From assembly GCA_016744655.1 (NCBI GenBank), contig JADGDY010000020.1, forward strand, positions 1 to 40,795: a stretch of 40,795 nucleotides of DNA, in the 5' to 3' direction. This DNA comes from Bacteroidales bacterium. Lineage in GTDB: Bacteria; Bacteroidota; Bacteroidia; Bacteroidales; UBA12170. The position numbers and the translations under genes were made by a program. Under the pieces are notes generated by a model that was not told the DNA's origin, ran no database searches, and worked only from the letters and a program-made list of their open reading frames with translations. Every line of letters begins with the position of its first letter. The first letter of the stretch is position 1. Positions 1-9,753 of this stretch are shown piece after piece.

Positions 1-3000
1 TGTTCCGGCTACTGATCCACTGATATCACAGTTATCGGTCCAACTGAGGTTGGTCATGGCTGGTACATCATCGATACAACTTACTGTTACATTTGCTGGA
101 GCTGCTGCGAATACTGGATTAATATTATCTCTAATTGTTATTAAATGTGAGACACTTATAGAGTTTCCACAATCATCTGTCACTGAATACGTTCTAGTAA
201 TTACCTCAGGATTAGCACCACCATCAGAAACGTCTGAAACATGCGCTACAACAGGGTTTACAGTACAATTATCAGATTCATCTGTAACAACCAAAATATT
301 GGCTATAGGAATATCTCCTGTACATTGCACTAAAATATTAGCCGGATTCGAAGCTGCTGGATCAATATTATCTAATATTGTTATCGATTGAGTTTCAATT
401 GCTGAATTTCCAGCATTATCTGTATAAGTCCATGTTCTTGTAATAACACCATTACAATTAGACCCAACTATGGCTCCATCAACTCCTATTACAGTTCCTG
501 AACCATCACAATTGTCTGTCCATGCCAAATTAGTCATAGATGGCATATCACTTATACAACTTATAGATACATCAGCAGGTGCAGCTACTAACAATGGTAC
601 CTGAGTATCATCTATAATAACATTTTGATTAGCAATAGAAATATTACCATTACCGTCATTAAAACTCCAAGTTACACTATGTGTACCTTGAGTATTATAA
701 GTTAAAGCATCGCTTGTAGTACCTGACACAATACCTGCACAAACATCTATTGCTGTTGGTGTTGTAACGGTTAAAGAACATTCTCCAATTACATCTGGCA
801 AATTTGGCAAACCTCTAAATACTTGCCTAGAAATTCCGGCATCAGTAGATTCCCATTCTAATTCAATAATAGCATTTCCACCATTTTCAAAATATTCGAG
901 AACAATAGTATGTTCACCCACTGTTAAATTCAAGTTACCTGTATTTACAGTTGCCCCATGAAGTGTCCAATTATCAATTAATACAGTACCATCTATATAA
1001 AGTCGAACCCCATCATCTGAAGTTGTATAAAAAGTATAATCCCCAGCTACCGATACTACAAACTCTCCAGAATAACGAATTGAAAAATTATCGTTTCCTA
1101 GAAGTCCTGTATTCGGTGATCCAGATCCCCAGTTAGAATTAGCTTCTGAAACAGATTCTGAATACCTAAAAGTATTAAAATTATTCTCATTATAATAGTC
1201 CGCAGTTAAGTTTAAAAAAGATGGAGGAGTTACATCATTAATAACCACATTCTGAGTTTGATTAGAAGTATTTCCATGTGCATCTTCATAAGTCCAAGTC
1301 ACTACAGTGGTTCCTTGACTATTGATAGGTAAAATTGCATCATTACTTACACTTACAGCAGAACAATTATCTGTTGCACTAGGAGCACTTAGACTGGTCA
1401 CCTCACATTGAGCTATGACATTGGGTAAGAACGCATTGTCTGCTATAGGTGCTTGGGTATCATTAATTGTAATCAACTGTGAGACATTAATCGAATTCCC
1501 ACTATCATCTGATACAGAATATATTCTGGTAATCAATTCTGGGTTTGAATTTCCATCAGAATTATCTGAAACATATGCCACTAAAGGGTTTGCAGTACAA
1601 TTATCTGCTTCGTCTATAACCACTGAAATATCAGCTGATGGTATATCACCAATACATTGCACAGTAATTGGTGCAGGATTACTAGCGGTTGGGTAAAAAT
1701 TATCAATACTTTGAATATCAAAGGTTGCAGTAGAAGTACAGTTACCACCGGCACTAGAAGTTCCTGTAACCGAATAAGACCCTGATTTTAAATTTGTAAC
1801 CTGCTGAGATCCAGCTTCAGTAAATTCTATTGTTTGCGGAACAAAACCTGTTGGACCTGTGAGAACAGTACTTAGAGGGAAATTTAAACTGTTTCCTGAT
1901 ACTTTTATATAAGCACTACCTTGTAGATCATCAGGGCATACATTATTATGAACCTGCTCTAGAGAAACCTCAAATGGATAAACTGTTAAAAGTATTGAGG
2001 CCACTTTAGAACAACCAAATCCATTGGACACTGTAACCGAAAAGTTTTGGGAACTATTTGGTGAAACAACAATACTTGATGTAGTTTCACCTGTGGACCA
2101 CAAATAAGTTTCACTATTTCCAATAGTTGTAGTTGCAGCAGAAACAATAGCATCCAAAGTAGTATTATCATCAGGACAAACATTAATTGTTGTTAAAGTT
2201 GTACCATCCACTTCAATAGAAACATCCGGTGTTGGATTAACAGTAACAATCACATCATCTGTTTGAGGACACGTTCCACCAGCAGCTGAAGTTGTTAGTG
2301 TATATGTTTTAGTAATTGGCGCATTGATTACTACAGTAGGGTTTACTGTTGGTGAAGGAATTGTAGAGTCATCTAACCAATCGGTAGGCGACCAAGAGAA
2401 TTCAACACCACCACTTCCAGTAAGCTTTACTGTTTTACCATTACAGATTGTAACATCTCCTCCAGCATTGGAAAATACAGCTACACCTTCATTAATAATA
2501 ATGTCATTCACAGTCATTGGAGTACTATTACAGAAATAGAGATATTGAGCATCTCTAACTGTAACACTATAAGTACCAGGTACCAGATTGGTATAGGTAT
2601 TAGAAGACTGCCATTCACTCCCTATTATAACACCATTATCGTCTTTAAGGGTGCACTCAAACGAACCTGATCCTCCCAAAGAATTGATTATTATTACTCC
2701 ATTATTTTGTCCACTACAAGCTACATTATTGGCAATAACTTGTACATCTGTTATATCTGGAGCATCATATATTTGAAATTCCATATCTGAGGTAGTAGTT
2801 GTAACGTCACAAGGACACCCAGTATAAAAAGTCAATGTAATCTTACTATCTAGCGGATCTTCAGTAATACCATCATCGAGAGCATAAAAGGGAATATCTA
2901 CATATTCCACTCCAACCGGAATAATAACTACTGTTGGGAGTAGTCCATCATCAGCAGGATCAGCAATTTGAACCCCATTGACACCCGCAGGAAGATAATC

Positions 3001-4374
3001 CATATCTATGGAAAGTTCTTGTGTGGCATTATCATCTGCTCCTCTACTGAGACGAAAGAAAGTCCCGGCATTACAACCCTCAAATAAAACGACTGCTTCT
3101 CCAGAAACTCCTCCACCTATCTCTCCATTACTGTATCCCTCTAGTACTAATTCGTTTGACTTAAAACTATTAGCTTCGAGAAATACCCACGAATCGAAAG
3201 AGGAGTCCCAAACATCACCTACAGCCAACTTAATATGATATTTAGCACAAGCTTTCGCTTGAAAGGTAGCAGTTAACTTTACAGTACTACCATCCGCTTC
3301 AATGCTTTTAGATACAGTATAAGGATTTTCAACTCCCCCTTGAACATTTTGAACACAACCACCAGTACCAGTATTAGATACGTACGCACTTTGATCTACA
3401 TAATAACTTCCATTTACTGCAGGACAATTCGTTCTAAAACTAGAATAATTAGTGATTCCATTACAACCATCAGGATTAGGCTGTTGTACTACCGGAAATG
3501 TAGAAGATAATCCACCTGCCCCATGAACATTATTAATACTCACAACACTATTATCAGGTAATACCGCCACATTTTTATTGGCATATCCATACCCATCACT
3601 TTCTAGGCTAGTCACAAAGAAACCAAAAACATCATTGTAATTTGAACAAGCGTATTCTGGGTACTCTTCAGAAGCAAAAACATAACTAAAAGTAACCACG
3701 TCACCTGCAGGAACAAAATCAAATTCTAGGACAGCAGCATCCATGACAGTAGTACCTGCAAGAGCATTCAACTCGTTATCTCCGCTACTGCTAGGTACAT
3801 CAGTTGACACTCCTCCTCCCGTATTTGGGCCCATTCCATCTATCACATCACCAGTAGAAAGCACAATTCCTTCTTTAAAAGGAAAATCAGCATCTCCTTT
3901 ATTGAAATATCCTATCTGTACACCTTCATTTCCGCTGAATACAATATTACTTGCTGTCAAACAACCTGTAAGTAACACCTCCTGAACAAGTTCATCTGCC
4001 GTGTAATTATTGTATGGGGCATCCATATCAACACGAATAGAACCTGTACCTCCAAGACCTTTTGAAGACCTACCAGACTCTTCTAGTGCATTCGAATTAT
4101 TAGATTCTTTTTTCTTAAGACCTAAGTTACTAATACCTCCTAAACTATCTACAGATTGACCTACAAAAGGCTTTTCTTTATAAGTTCCGATTCTTTCAAC
4201 TATCTGGGGAAAAGTTAAAGAGTCATCTACATAAGTAGGTTCGTTAACATCAGAAAGAGCTTGAGTGTTTCCAAAAATTGCAGAAACTTTAGCATCAGAA
4301 TTAATGTTCTGAGCATTTACCCCTAAAACCAGAATGTTTAAAAATACGATTACAATTAGTACCCGTGCTTTCAT
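1..4374 (-). CDS. Giant secreted multidomain surface protein, N-terminal 1458 codons (3' end outside the window)
   Basis: The minus frame is open from an ATG at 4374 to the left edge, so the C-terminus is missing. It starts with a signal peptide (MKARVLIVIVF, cleavage near VNAQ). Residues about 124-400 look like a choice-of-anchor L domain: the cue is the stretch around GIVLSTGDVIDG together with FSYVFASEEYPEY. About 540-605 is SprB-like (VACSGQNNGVI), followed by Ig/PKD-like segments. About 1050-1190 is a PA14-type carbohydrate-binding module (YTFYTTSDDGVRLYIDG). HYR-like repeats with paired cysteines occur around 895-980 and 1210-1458 and continue past the edge. These modules are typical of Bacteroidota proteins exported by T9SS, but the sorting domain that would prove it is not in view. 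The role is inferred as adhesion or glycan binding. The nearest upstream gene is 593 bp away, so it is probably transcribed alone. Confidence 0.85.
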   Translation of the reverse strand, partial: MKARVLIVIVFLNILVLGVNAQNINSDAKVSAIFGNTQALSDVNEPTYVDDSLTFPQIVERIGTYKEKPFVGQSVDSLGGISNLGLKKKESNNSNALEESGRSSKGLGGTGSIRVDMDAPYNNYTADELVQEVLLTGCLTASNIVFSGNEGVQIGYFNKGDADFPFKEGIVLSTGDVIDGMGPNTGGGVSTDVPSSSGDNELNALAGTTVMDAAVLEFDFVPAGDVVTFSYVFASEEYPEYACSNYNDVFGFFVTSLESDGYGYANKNVAVLPDNSVVSINNVHGAGGLSSTFPVVQQPNPDGCNGITNYSSFRTNCPAVNGSYYVDQSAYVSNTGTGGCVQNVQGGVENPYTVSKSIEADGSTVKLTATFQAKACAKYHIKLAVGDVWDSSFDSWVFLEANSFKSNELVLEGYSNGEIGGGVSGEAVVLFEGCNAGTFFRLSRGADDNATQELSIDMDYLPAGVNGVQIADPADDGLLPTVVIIPVGVEYVDIPFYALDDGITEDPLDSKITLTFYTGCPCDVTTTTSDMEFQIYDAPDITDVQVIANNVACSGQNNGVIIINSLGGSGSFECTLKDDNGVIIGSEWQSSNTYTNLVPGTYSVTVRDAQYLYFCNSTPMTVNDIIINEGVAVFSNAGGDVTICNGKTVKLTGSGGVEFSWSPTDWLDDSTIPSPTVNPTVVINAPITKTYTLTTSAAGGTCPQTDDVIVTVNPTPDVSIEVDGTTLTTINVCPDDNTTLDAIVSAATTTIGNSETYLWSTGETTSSIVVSPNSSQNFSVTVSNGFGCSKVASILLTVYPFEVSLEQVHNNVCPDDLQGSAYIKVSGNSLNFPLSTVLTGPTGFVPQTIEFTEAGSQQVTNLKSGSYSVTGTSSAGGNCTSTATFDIQSIDNFYPTASNPAPITVQCIGDIPSADISVVIDEADNCTANPLVAYVSDNSDGNSNPELITRIYSVSDDSGNSINVSQLITINDTQAPIADNAFLPNVIAQCEVTSLSAPSATDNCSAVSVSNDAILPINSQGTTVVTWTYEDAHGNTSNQTQNVVINDVTPPSFLNLTADYYNENNFNTFRYSESVSEANSNWGSGSPNTGLLGNDNFSIRYSGEFVVSVAGDYTFYTTSDDGVRLYIDGTVLIDNWTLHGATVNTGNLNLTVGEHTIVLEYFENGGNAIIELEWESTDAGISRQVFRGLPNLPDVIGECSLTVTTPTAIDVCAGIVSGTTSDALTYNTQGTHSVTWSFNDGNGNISIANQNVIIDDTQVPLLVAAPADVSISCISDMPSMTNLAWTDNCDGSGTVIGVDGAIVGSNCNGVITRTWTYTDNAGNSAIETQSITILDNIDPAASNPANILVQCTGDIPIANILVVTDESDNCTVNPVVAHVSDVSDGGANPEVITRTYSVTDDCGNSISVSHLITIRDNINPVFAAAPANVTVSCIDDVPAMTNLSWTDNCDISGSVAGT

Positions 4375-4967
4375 ATGCGAAATATTACATTTGTTTAAAA
4401 TACAATTATGAAATATGGATCTCCACCATGGTTTATAGATCTTAATCCTTATTTCAATTCTTCTCTGTGGTTATAGTCTTGAGTTCTTCCGCATAAATAA
4501 AATCTCATTAGTTTTCAACAATTTGTTTACAAAGCGCTAAAAGCCTAATAATCATCTACTCAAATTTAATTCTAAGTTTTGATCATACTATAGAAGAGGA
4601 AATAGAAAATGAACAGTCCAATGTTGACAAAGATGAATAAGCTCCTAATACTATCCAGGCGCTATCTAATTAATGGACAGAGAATTAAAACACCTTTTGG
4701 ACAATGTCCAAATAATATCCATTTTGGAATGTGAAAATTTGATGGTAGACGGAAAGAAAAATCTTACCCCTTGATTTTTAGGTAATATTAACAGATACAC
4801 AAAAAACTTTATTCGAGTATAGGTAGTAGTTTTCAACAAAAATAAGATGAGCTTTTTATTTGAAATTGACACCAAATGAATAAATCTATTTAAAACAGAT
4901 ACGTTATTTACCACATAGGTTAGCGAATAAATACATAATATACCAAGAAATTATTTTTCGGAATTAT
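4375..4967. other. Intergenic region, no convincing gene
   Basis: This 593-bp AT-rich gap lies between the giant gene start and the cupin stop. An 82-codon reading frame on the minus strand (4666-4914) has a basic, low-complexity translation with no recognisable motif and I do not accept it as a gene. The gap holds a 17-bp inverted repeat (TTTGGACA, one base, TGTCCAAA) at 4696-4712 and a TAnnTTTG-like box on the minus strand at 4561-4568. That box could drive the giant gene with a leader of about 180 nt, but no good -33 element accompanies it. Confidence 0.5.
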
Positions 4968-5441
4968 CTAGTCAATATCTAAGATATCTAATAAGCTTTG
5001 CTGATATCGAATTGATTCAGATAAGCTATTTTGGGGTACCCATGGAGCAAGATCTGTTTCAGCTATGGGTTCAAAAGGTCCTTTTTTTATTTCATAAATT
5101 ACAGTGCCACTTTCTAATGAGATAAGAGTATGCCAAGTGCCACATGATACTTCACCTCCATATGTGCCATTTCTTGGCTCTATTATCATATGAGAGGTAA
5201 TTTTTCCTTCATCGTCAAACTCGATGAGGACAAGTTTCCCCTTTAAAACAAGAAATATTTCTTCTTTACTTGGATTTAAATGTCGATGAGGAGGTAAAAA
5301 TGTATCTGGTTCAAGAGCATTTAAAAATCGTTGTATAGGATCATCAAGTTCATAATGAAAATTATGATTCATTCTTTTACGTGGATTTGCCTTAGCTTTC
5401 TCAGTTAAAGCTAGTAGAAGATCATCATTGATTTTAATCAT
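4968..5441 (-). CDS. WbuC-family cupin-fold metalloprotein
   Basis: The 157-residue protein is a small single-domain cupin of the WbuC type, a family found in O-antigen and capsule loci whose reaction is not established. The metal-binding motif is visible as PPHRH (H52, H54), a glutamate pair at E60/E61, and the second cupin motif with H104 in SCGTWHT. An N-terminal segment with NHNFHYELDDPIQRF matches the WbuC extension that precedes the cupin barrel. The start overlaps the end of the O-antigen ligase gene by 8 bp, indicating translational coupling and a shared envelope-polysaccharide role. No clear terminator follows the stop. The family assignment is fairly secure, the biochemical function is not. 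Confidence 0.85.
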   Translation of the reverse strand: MIKINDDLLLALTEKAKANPRKRMNHNFHYELDDPIQRFLNALEPDTFLPPHRHLNPSKEEIFLVLKGKLVLIEFDDEGKITSHMIIEPRNGTYGGEVSCGTWHTLISLESGTVIYEIKKGPFEPIAETDLAPWVPQNSLSESIRYQQSLLDILDID

Positions 5442-7029
5442 CGGAAATATTTTTGAGAGAATTACCTTCAGCAGGTACTAATAACATCATTAAACAATAA
5501 AAAAACACATAGAAGCTAACTCCCGCTTGAGTTTCTATTGTATCCTCGGTAATCATAGAAACCATTAATGTGATAAAAAACACCATGAAAAATAAATTCT
5601 TATAGAAATTTAAATACAAAACAGGATATATTAATACTACTAAAAAACAAACCAAACCCAAAAACCCAAATCCTACCCAGATACTTAAATACTGATTATG
5701 TGTACGTAATCGCCACTTTTTTGACAGTTTGGTATTCTGAGATTCATACTCTGTTTTGAAGGATAGATTCATATCACCCGTACCAACTCCAAACCAAAAA
5801 TTCTTTTCAATAATATGCTTTGCAGTTTTCCAGTATTCGATTCTTTGCATCACACTATGTCCACTAGGATCTCCTGTACGGATATAATTATCATACTCTA
5901 GCAAAATCTTCATAAGTCTAGATTCTATTCCTAAACCTTGAGTATAATGAATGTTCGCTATTCCATTTTCAATACTTTGAATATCATATTCGCTCAATGC
6001 CTCTATACCTTCTCTATCTTTTCGACAATCAATAGATGTTAAATAGCGCATTAAAGTAAACTTTAGTATTTGTCCTTTACGATCTAGACTATCATATTTA
6101 ATGCCACTACGTGAATTCCATTCTTTTCGCATTTCCTTCTCTTGAATGTAGATATATACATATTTACCATTCTCGGTTCCCCAGTCTAATCTGTGATAAT
6201 AAGGATTTCCGGAAGAACTGACTTTCTCTAAATCGGACTTACTTATTTCCTCTTTTTCAGAATTTGCCTTATAAAAACCAAACAAATAAATTCCGATAAT
6301 TATAGGAAATATAAAAACAACCAACCAAGTTAAGACTTGAATAACCTTTTTCTGAGCATTAATGGCTATCATAATCAACATTCCAAATAGCAAGACTACA
6401 AATACCACTATTCCTGTGAATGCTTCTAATTTTAAAAGAAAATAAAATAACCAGACGAACACGACAATGGCAAATAGCTTATCGGTAAAGCCCATTCTCT
6501 GTTTCCAAAACTGAAGTATAATAAAAAACAGAGCTAAGTTTAAACTCAAGCTAAATCGTATATGTGAAAAGACCTCTCGACTAATTAATTCTCGAATCAC
6601 TTCATGAGTAAAATAATGCTTTATTGAAATATATAAGGATATTATAATAACAGAACCAATGAATAAGTTCAAAAGTTTATAAAACTTTTGATTACTTATT
6701 TTTGGAAATGTACTAAACATAAAAGGAATAATTAAAATAGGGACTTTGGTGCGTAGATCCTTCATTGCATAATCGAGATCAGTAGAATAAAATACTCCAA
6801 CCACATGAATTAAAAATAACGAAGTCATCAAAACAGCTATCCTATTATTTAGAAATGCTTTAATTTTACTTTTGTATTGTCCATGCGCTATCCACAATAC
6901 TCCGAAAGCCATTTGGGACATACTCATCAATACTCGTGATGAAGGAATACTGATTACCATTAGAGCTAAAGCCCAAAATAATAGCTTTTCATATAAGGCA
7001 TCATTAATTATCCCCTTTTTACTCCCCAT
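5434..7029 (-). CDS. O-antigen ligase-like (WaaL/Wzy_C) polytopic membrane protein
   Basis: The 531-residue protein has roughly ten or more hydrophobic segments. They lie mainly in residues 10-245 and 440-520, with a large hydrophilic, presumably periplasmic, loop in between. The Wzy_C/O-antigen ligase signature follows this loop (FWFGVGTGDMNLSF, then RTHNQYLSIWVGFGFLGL). Family members transfer undecaprenyl-linked glycan to lipid A-core or polymerise it in the periplasm. Ligase and polymerase cannot be separated from sequence alone. The ATG lies one base after the stop of the S41 peptidase, and the 3' end overlaps the cupin gene by 8 bp, so the three genes form one transcription unit. Confidence 0.85.
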   Translation of the reverse strand: MGSKKGIINDALYEKLLFWALALMVISIPSSRVLMSMSQMAFGVLWIAHGQYKSKIKAFLNNRIAVLMTSLFLIHVVGVFYSTDLDYAMKDLRTKVPILIIPFMFSTFPKISNQKFYKLLNLFIGSVIIISLYISIKHYFTHEVIRELISREVFSHIRFSLSLNLALFFIILQFWKQRMGFTDKLFAIVVFVWLFYFLLKLEAFTGIVVFVVLLFGMLIMIAINAQKKVIQVLTWLVVFIFPIIIGIYLFGFYKANSEKEEISKSDLEKVSSSGNPYYHRLDWGTENGKYVYIYIQEKEMRKEWNSRSGIKYDSLDRKGQILKFTLMRYLTSIDCRKDREGIEALSEYDIQSIENGIANIHYTQGLGIESRLMKILLEYDNYIRTGDPSGHSVMQRIEYWKTAKHIIEKNFWFGVGTGDMNLSFKTEYESQNTKLSKKWRLRTHNQYLSIWVGFGFLGLVCFLVVLIYPVLYLNFYKNLFFMVFFITLMVSMITEDTIETQAGVSFYVFFYCLMMLLVPAEGNSLKNISDD

Positions 7030-7030
7030 T

Positions 7031-8689
7031 CTAGTTGTTGGTTTCTTTATTTAAGATTTTATTGTATTCTTCTTGGTCTGAAATTATAGTTATAGCTTTT
7101 GCAATGGCTCTATCAGCATAAAGATTGGCAACAATAACTCCTTTTGTAAAATAATAGCGACTCACTAAATCAGTCTTAAGAATTCGCATTATTTCGTCCT
7201 TATTCTCTTCTATTTCATTTTCTTTTCTTTGGTTTATTTTCTCTTGAATCTGTGTACAGATTACTTCTAGATCATCATATAAACTATCGGCTATAATTTG
7301 CTCTTTCATCTTGTCCAACTTTAATTCTAAATCGGATTTATAAGATAGATCTTTATCTTTTATAAAAGACAAAAACTCATTCCAAACCTCCTCCGTCACT
7401 TCAAATTGATCCGCTGGTAGGATACTATCATTTGTTAATCGATATTGTGTGCAGAAATCAAAAATTAAAAATTTATCTACTAAAGCAGACGAAATATCAC
7501 TAAAGTCTTTTGGTGATAATAGCACATCAGGCTTAATTCCTCTTCCATCATATACAACACGACCATTTTTTGTTTTGAAGGCTTCTAATAAAGTATCATT
7601 AACAAGAATTGCATCTCCATTTTTATCTTTATGCAAATAATCGATGGCTTGAATACATCTTCCACTTGGAATATAATATTTTGCTATAGTTACTTTGAAT
7701 TGCGAGCCAAAACTTAATGGTAGCACACTCTGAACCAAACCCTTGCCATAAGTTCTTTCACCAAGGATTACTCCTCTATCTAAGTCTTGAACAGCTCCAC
7801 TAACAATTTCAGAAGCTGAAGCGGAATTTCTATCTACTAGAAAAACGACGGGTATTTCTAGATCTAATGCTGCCTTACGTGTTTTATATACATAATTCTT
7901 CTCTCTCAATCTACCTTTAGTTCTAACAACTTCTTGATCTTTCTCTATGAAAATATTAAGAATATCAACCGCCTCTCCAATTAATCCCCCTCCATTTCCT
8001 CTTAAATCGAATATTAAACCTTCAGGATTATTCTTTTTTAATTCAACAAATGCCTTAGCTGATTTTGAAGCAGCTTCTTTTGTAAAAGAGGTTAAATTAA
8101 TATAAGCATATGCTGAATCTAACATCCCATAATATGGAATATTGTCGACACTAAGATTTCTTCTTAGCACTTCTTTTTCAATAGTACTTTCAACACCCCA
8201 TCGTTTAATTAGGATCTTAGTTGGAGTACCAGGTTGGCCTTTAAGCAACATACTTATTTCCTCATCTGATAATTCTGATAAATCTTTATCATCTATACTT
8301 AGAATTTCATCGCCAGTTAATAAGCCAGATTCAACGGCTGGAGAGGAACCTTCTAATGAAGCAATAATAACCTGATTTTCTCTTTTTACAACACTAATTC
8401 CAATTCCACCATATTCTCCAGTAGTAAGAAATTTCATGTCTTCTATTTTACTTTCAGGTATATATAAAGTGTAAGGATCTAATGAAGACAACATAGCCTC
8501 TAGAGCTTTGGTGTTCAGATCCCCAGGATTAATTTCATCAACATAATTATTATTGAGTTCTTTAAAAAGAGTGGCGTAAATATCAAGGTTCTTAGAAATT
8601 TCAAATGCTTGAGATTTATTCTGTGCCATTACCAAATGGGAAAGCAATAACAAACTAATGGAAAAGTATAATGTAATTGTTCTGCGCAT
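7031..8689 (-). CDS. S41-family C-terminal processing peptidase (CtpA/Prc-like)
   Basis: This is a secreted serine protease with a Ser-Lys catalytic mechanism. I chose the ATG at 8689 because it begins a clear signal peptide (MRRTITLYFSISLLLLSH, cleavage near VMAQ). The frame extends to 8776, but the extra 29 residues are basic and unlike an export signal. Numbered from 8689, the order is an N-terminal helical region, a PDZ domain (about 90-165, with GGIGISVV), and the S41 domain. The catalytic serine S291 lies in NSASASEI, with K316 and Q320 in YGKGLVQ. The spacing of 25 and 29 residues equals that known for CtpB. A long charged C-terminal tail follows. The role is periplasmic protein processing or turnover, with substrate unknown. 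Co-transcription with the O-antigen ligase is inferred from the 1-bp gap. Confidence 0.9.
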   Translation of the reverse strand: MRRTITLYFSISLLLLSHLVMAQNKSQAFEISKNLDIYATLFKELNNNYVDEINPGDLNTKALEAMLSSLDPYTLYIPESKIEDMKFLTTGEYGGIGISVVKRENQVIIASLEGSSPAVESGLLTGDEILSIDDKDLSELSDEEISMLLKGQPGTPTKILIKRWGVESTIEKEVLRRNLSVDNIPYYGMLDSAYAYINLTSFTKEAASKSAKAFVELKKNNPEGLIFDLRGNGGGLIGEAVDILNIFIEKDQEVVRTKGRLREKNYVYKTRKAALDLEIPVVFLVDRNSASASEIVSGAVQDLDRGVILGERTYGKGLVQSVLPLSFGSQFKVTIAKYYIPSGRCIQAIDYLHKDKNGDAILVNDTLLEAFKTKNGRVVYDGRGIKPDVLLSPKDFSDISSALVDKFLIFDFCTQYRLTNDSILPADQFEVTEEVWNEFLSFIKDKDLSYKSDLELKLDKMKEQIIADSLYDDLEVICTQIQEKINQRKENEIEENKDEIMRILKTDLVSRYYFTKGVIVANLYADRAIAKAITIISDQEEYNKILNKETNN

Positions 8690-8855
8690 ATTTTTAATTT
8701 TGTACAAAACTCGGTTTTTTAAACTATAAATCAAAAGATATATTGTTGTTCTAGTCCTTATTAAGGATAACGCCATTATTTCTTAAATAGTACATAATTT
8801 TTGAATTTTGTATAGCTAAGTCTTGTATGGAAAAGAGTTATTATTCAAAAAAACT

Positions 8856-8863
8856 TACATTTG
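8856..8863 (+). promoter_or_regulatory. -7 box (TACATTTG) for the ChaN-like gene
   Basis: This matches the Bacteroidota TAnnTTTG consensus exactly and ends 17 bp before the ATG at 8881. It lies inside the longer reading frame that starts at 8827, which argues for the downstream start. The -33 element is weak. Confidence 0.5.
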
Positions 8864-8880
8864 CTAAAAACAAAACCTAT

Positions 8881-9747
8881 ATGAAACGATTTCTTTTATT
8901 AGTTATTCCACTAGCGATTCTTTCAATTGCTTTTAAAACAGATAAACCTTCTTATCAACTTTTCAATAAAGATGGCAAATCCATTAAATATAAAAAGATG
9001 ATTAAATCTTTTGAGGAGGCTGACATAGTAATGTTTGGTGAATTACATAATAATCCTGTTTGTCATTGGTTACAATTGGAAGTTACAAAGGAGTTGTTTG
9101 AAGTAAAAGGAGATCAACTAGTTCTTGGAGCAGAAATGTTTGAATCTGATAATCAAATCATCATTGATGAATACTTTGCAGATTTTTTTAAAGCTAAAAA
9201 ATTTGAAGCTGATGCTAGGTTATGGCCAAATTACAAAACCGATTACAAACCCTTATTAGAATTTGCTAGAACTAACAATTTAGATTTTATCGCTACAAAT
9301 GTTCCGAGAAGATACGCTAGTATAGTTCATAAGAAAGGCTTTGAAGCATTAGAAGATTTACCTGATGCATCAAAAGCATTTTTACCAGAATTACCCATCC
9401 TTTATGATGCTGAATTACCAGCTTATCAAGAAATGATGGAAATGATGAAAAGTATGGGCCACGCCAACGAAAACCTACCAAAAGCGCAAGCTATTAAAGA
9501 TGCTACCATGGCACATTTCATTCTTAAAAACCTTGAAAAAGATCAACAATTCCTTCACTACCATGGAACTTATCATAGTAATAATTTTGAAGGAATTGTA
9601 TGGTATTTAAAACAAGCTAATCCTGATCTTAAAATCATGACAATTTCTAGTGTGGAACAGGCTGATTTAGAAACGTTGGAAGAAGAAAATCATAATTTAG
9701 CAGATTTCATTCTTGTTGTGGATGAGGACATGACAAAAACACACTAA
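8881..9747 (+). CDS. ChaN-like (Cofac_haem_bdg family) exported protein
   Basis: The 288-residue protein has an N-terminal signal sequence (MKRFLLLVIPLAILSIAF). The ChaN/DUF399 family signature starts with MFGELHNNPVCHWLQLEV near residue 45 and ends with the histidine-rich HYHGTYHS around residue 223. ChaN of Campylobacter is a haem-binding lipoprotein involved in iron acquisition. This copy has no lipobox cysteine, so it is probably periplasmic rather than lipidated. The ATG at 8881 is preferred over 8827 because it begins the signal sequence and has a -7 box just upstream. The reductase gene follows after 6 bp, so the two are probably co-transcribed. Haem binding is a family inference only. 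Confidence 0.8.
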   Translation: MKRFLLLVIPLAILSIAFKTDKPSYQLFNKDGKSIKYKKMIKSFEEADIVMFGELHNNPVCHWLQLEVTKELFEVKGDQLVLGAEMFESDNQIIIDEYFADFFKAKKFEADARLWPNYKTDYKPLLEFARTNNLDFIATNVPRRYASIVHKKGFEALEDLPDASKAFLPELPILYDAELPAYQEMMEMMKSMGHANENLPKAQAIKDATMAHFILKNLEKDQQFLHYHGTYHSNNFEGIVWYLKQANPDLKIMTISSVEQADLETLEEENHNLADFILVVDEDMTKTH

Positions 9748-9753
9748 ATATAT

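Noticed and set aside
4696-4712. Inverted repeat TTTGGACA-A-TGTCCAAA as an operator
   Set aside because: An 8-bp half-site with one spacer base is expected by chance about once in a window of this size, and no regulator or second copy is nearby.
4666-4914. 82-codon minus-strand reading frame in the gap before the giant gene
   Set aside because: The translation is basic and low-complexity with no motif, no export signal and no promoter or terminator fitting it. In AT-rich intergenic DNA such a frame is expected by chance.
8755-8767. Short inverted repeat TCCTTA-T-TAAGGA between the S41 and ChaN-like genes
   Set aside because: Six-base arms in AT-rich DNA are common. It does not line up with either promoter.
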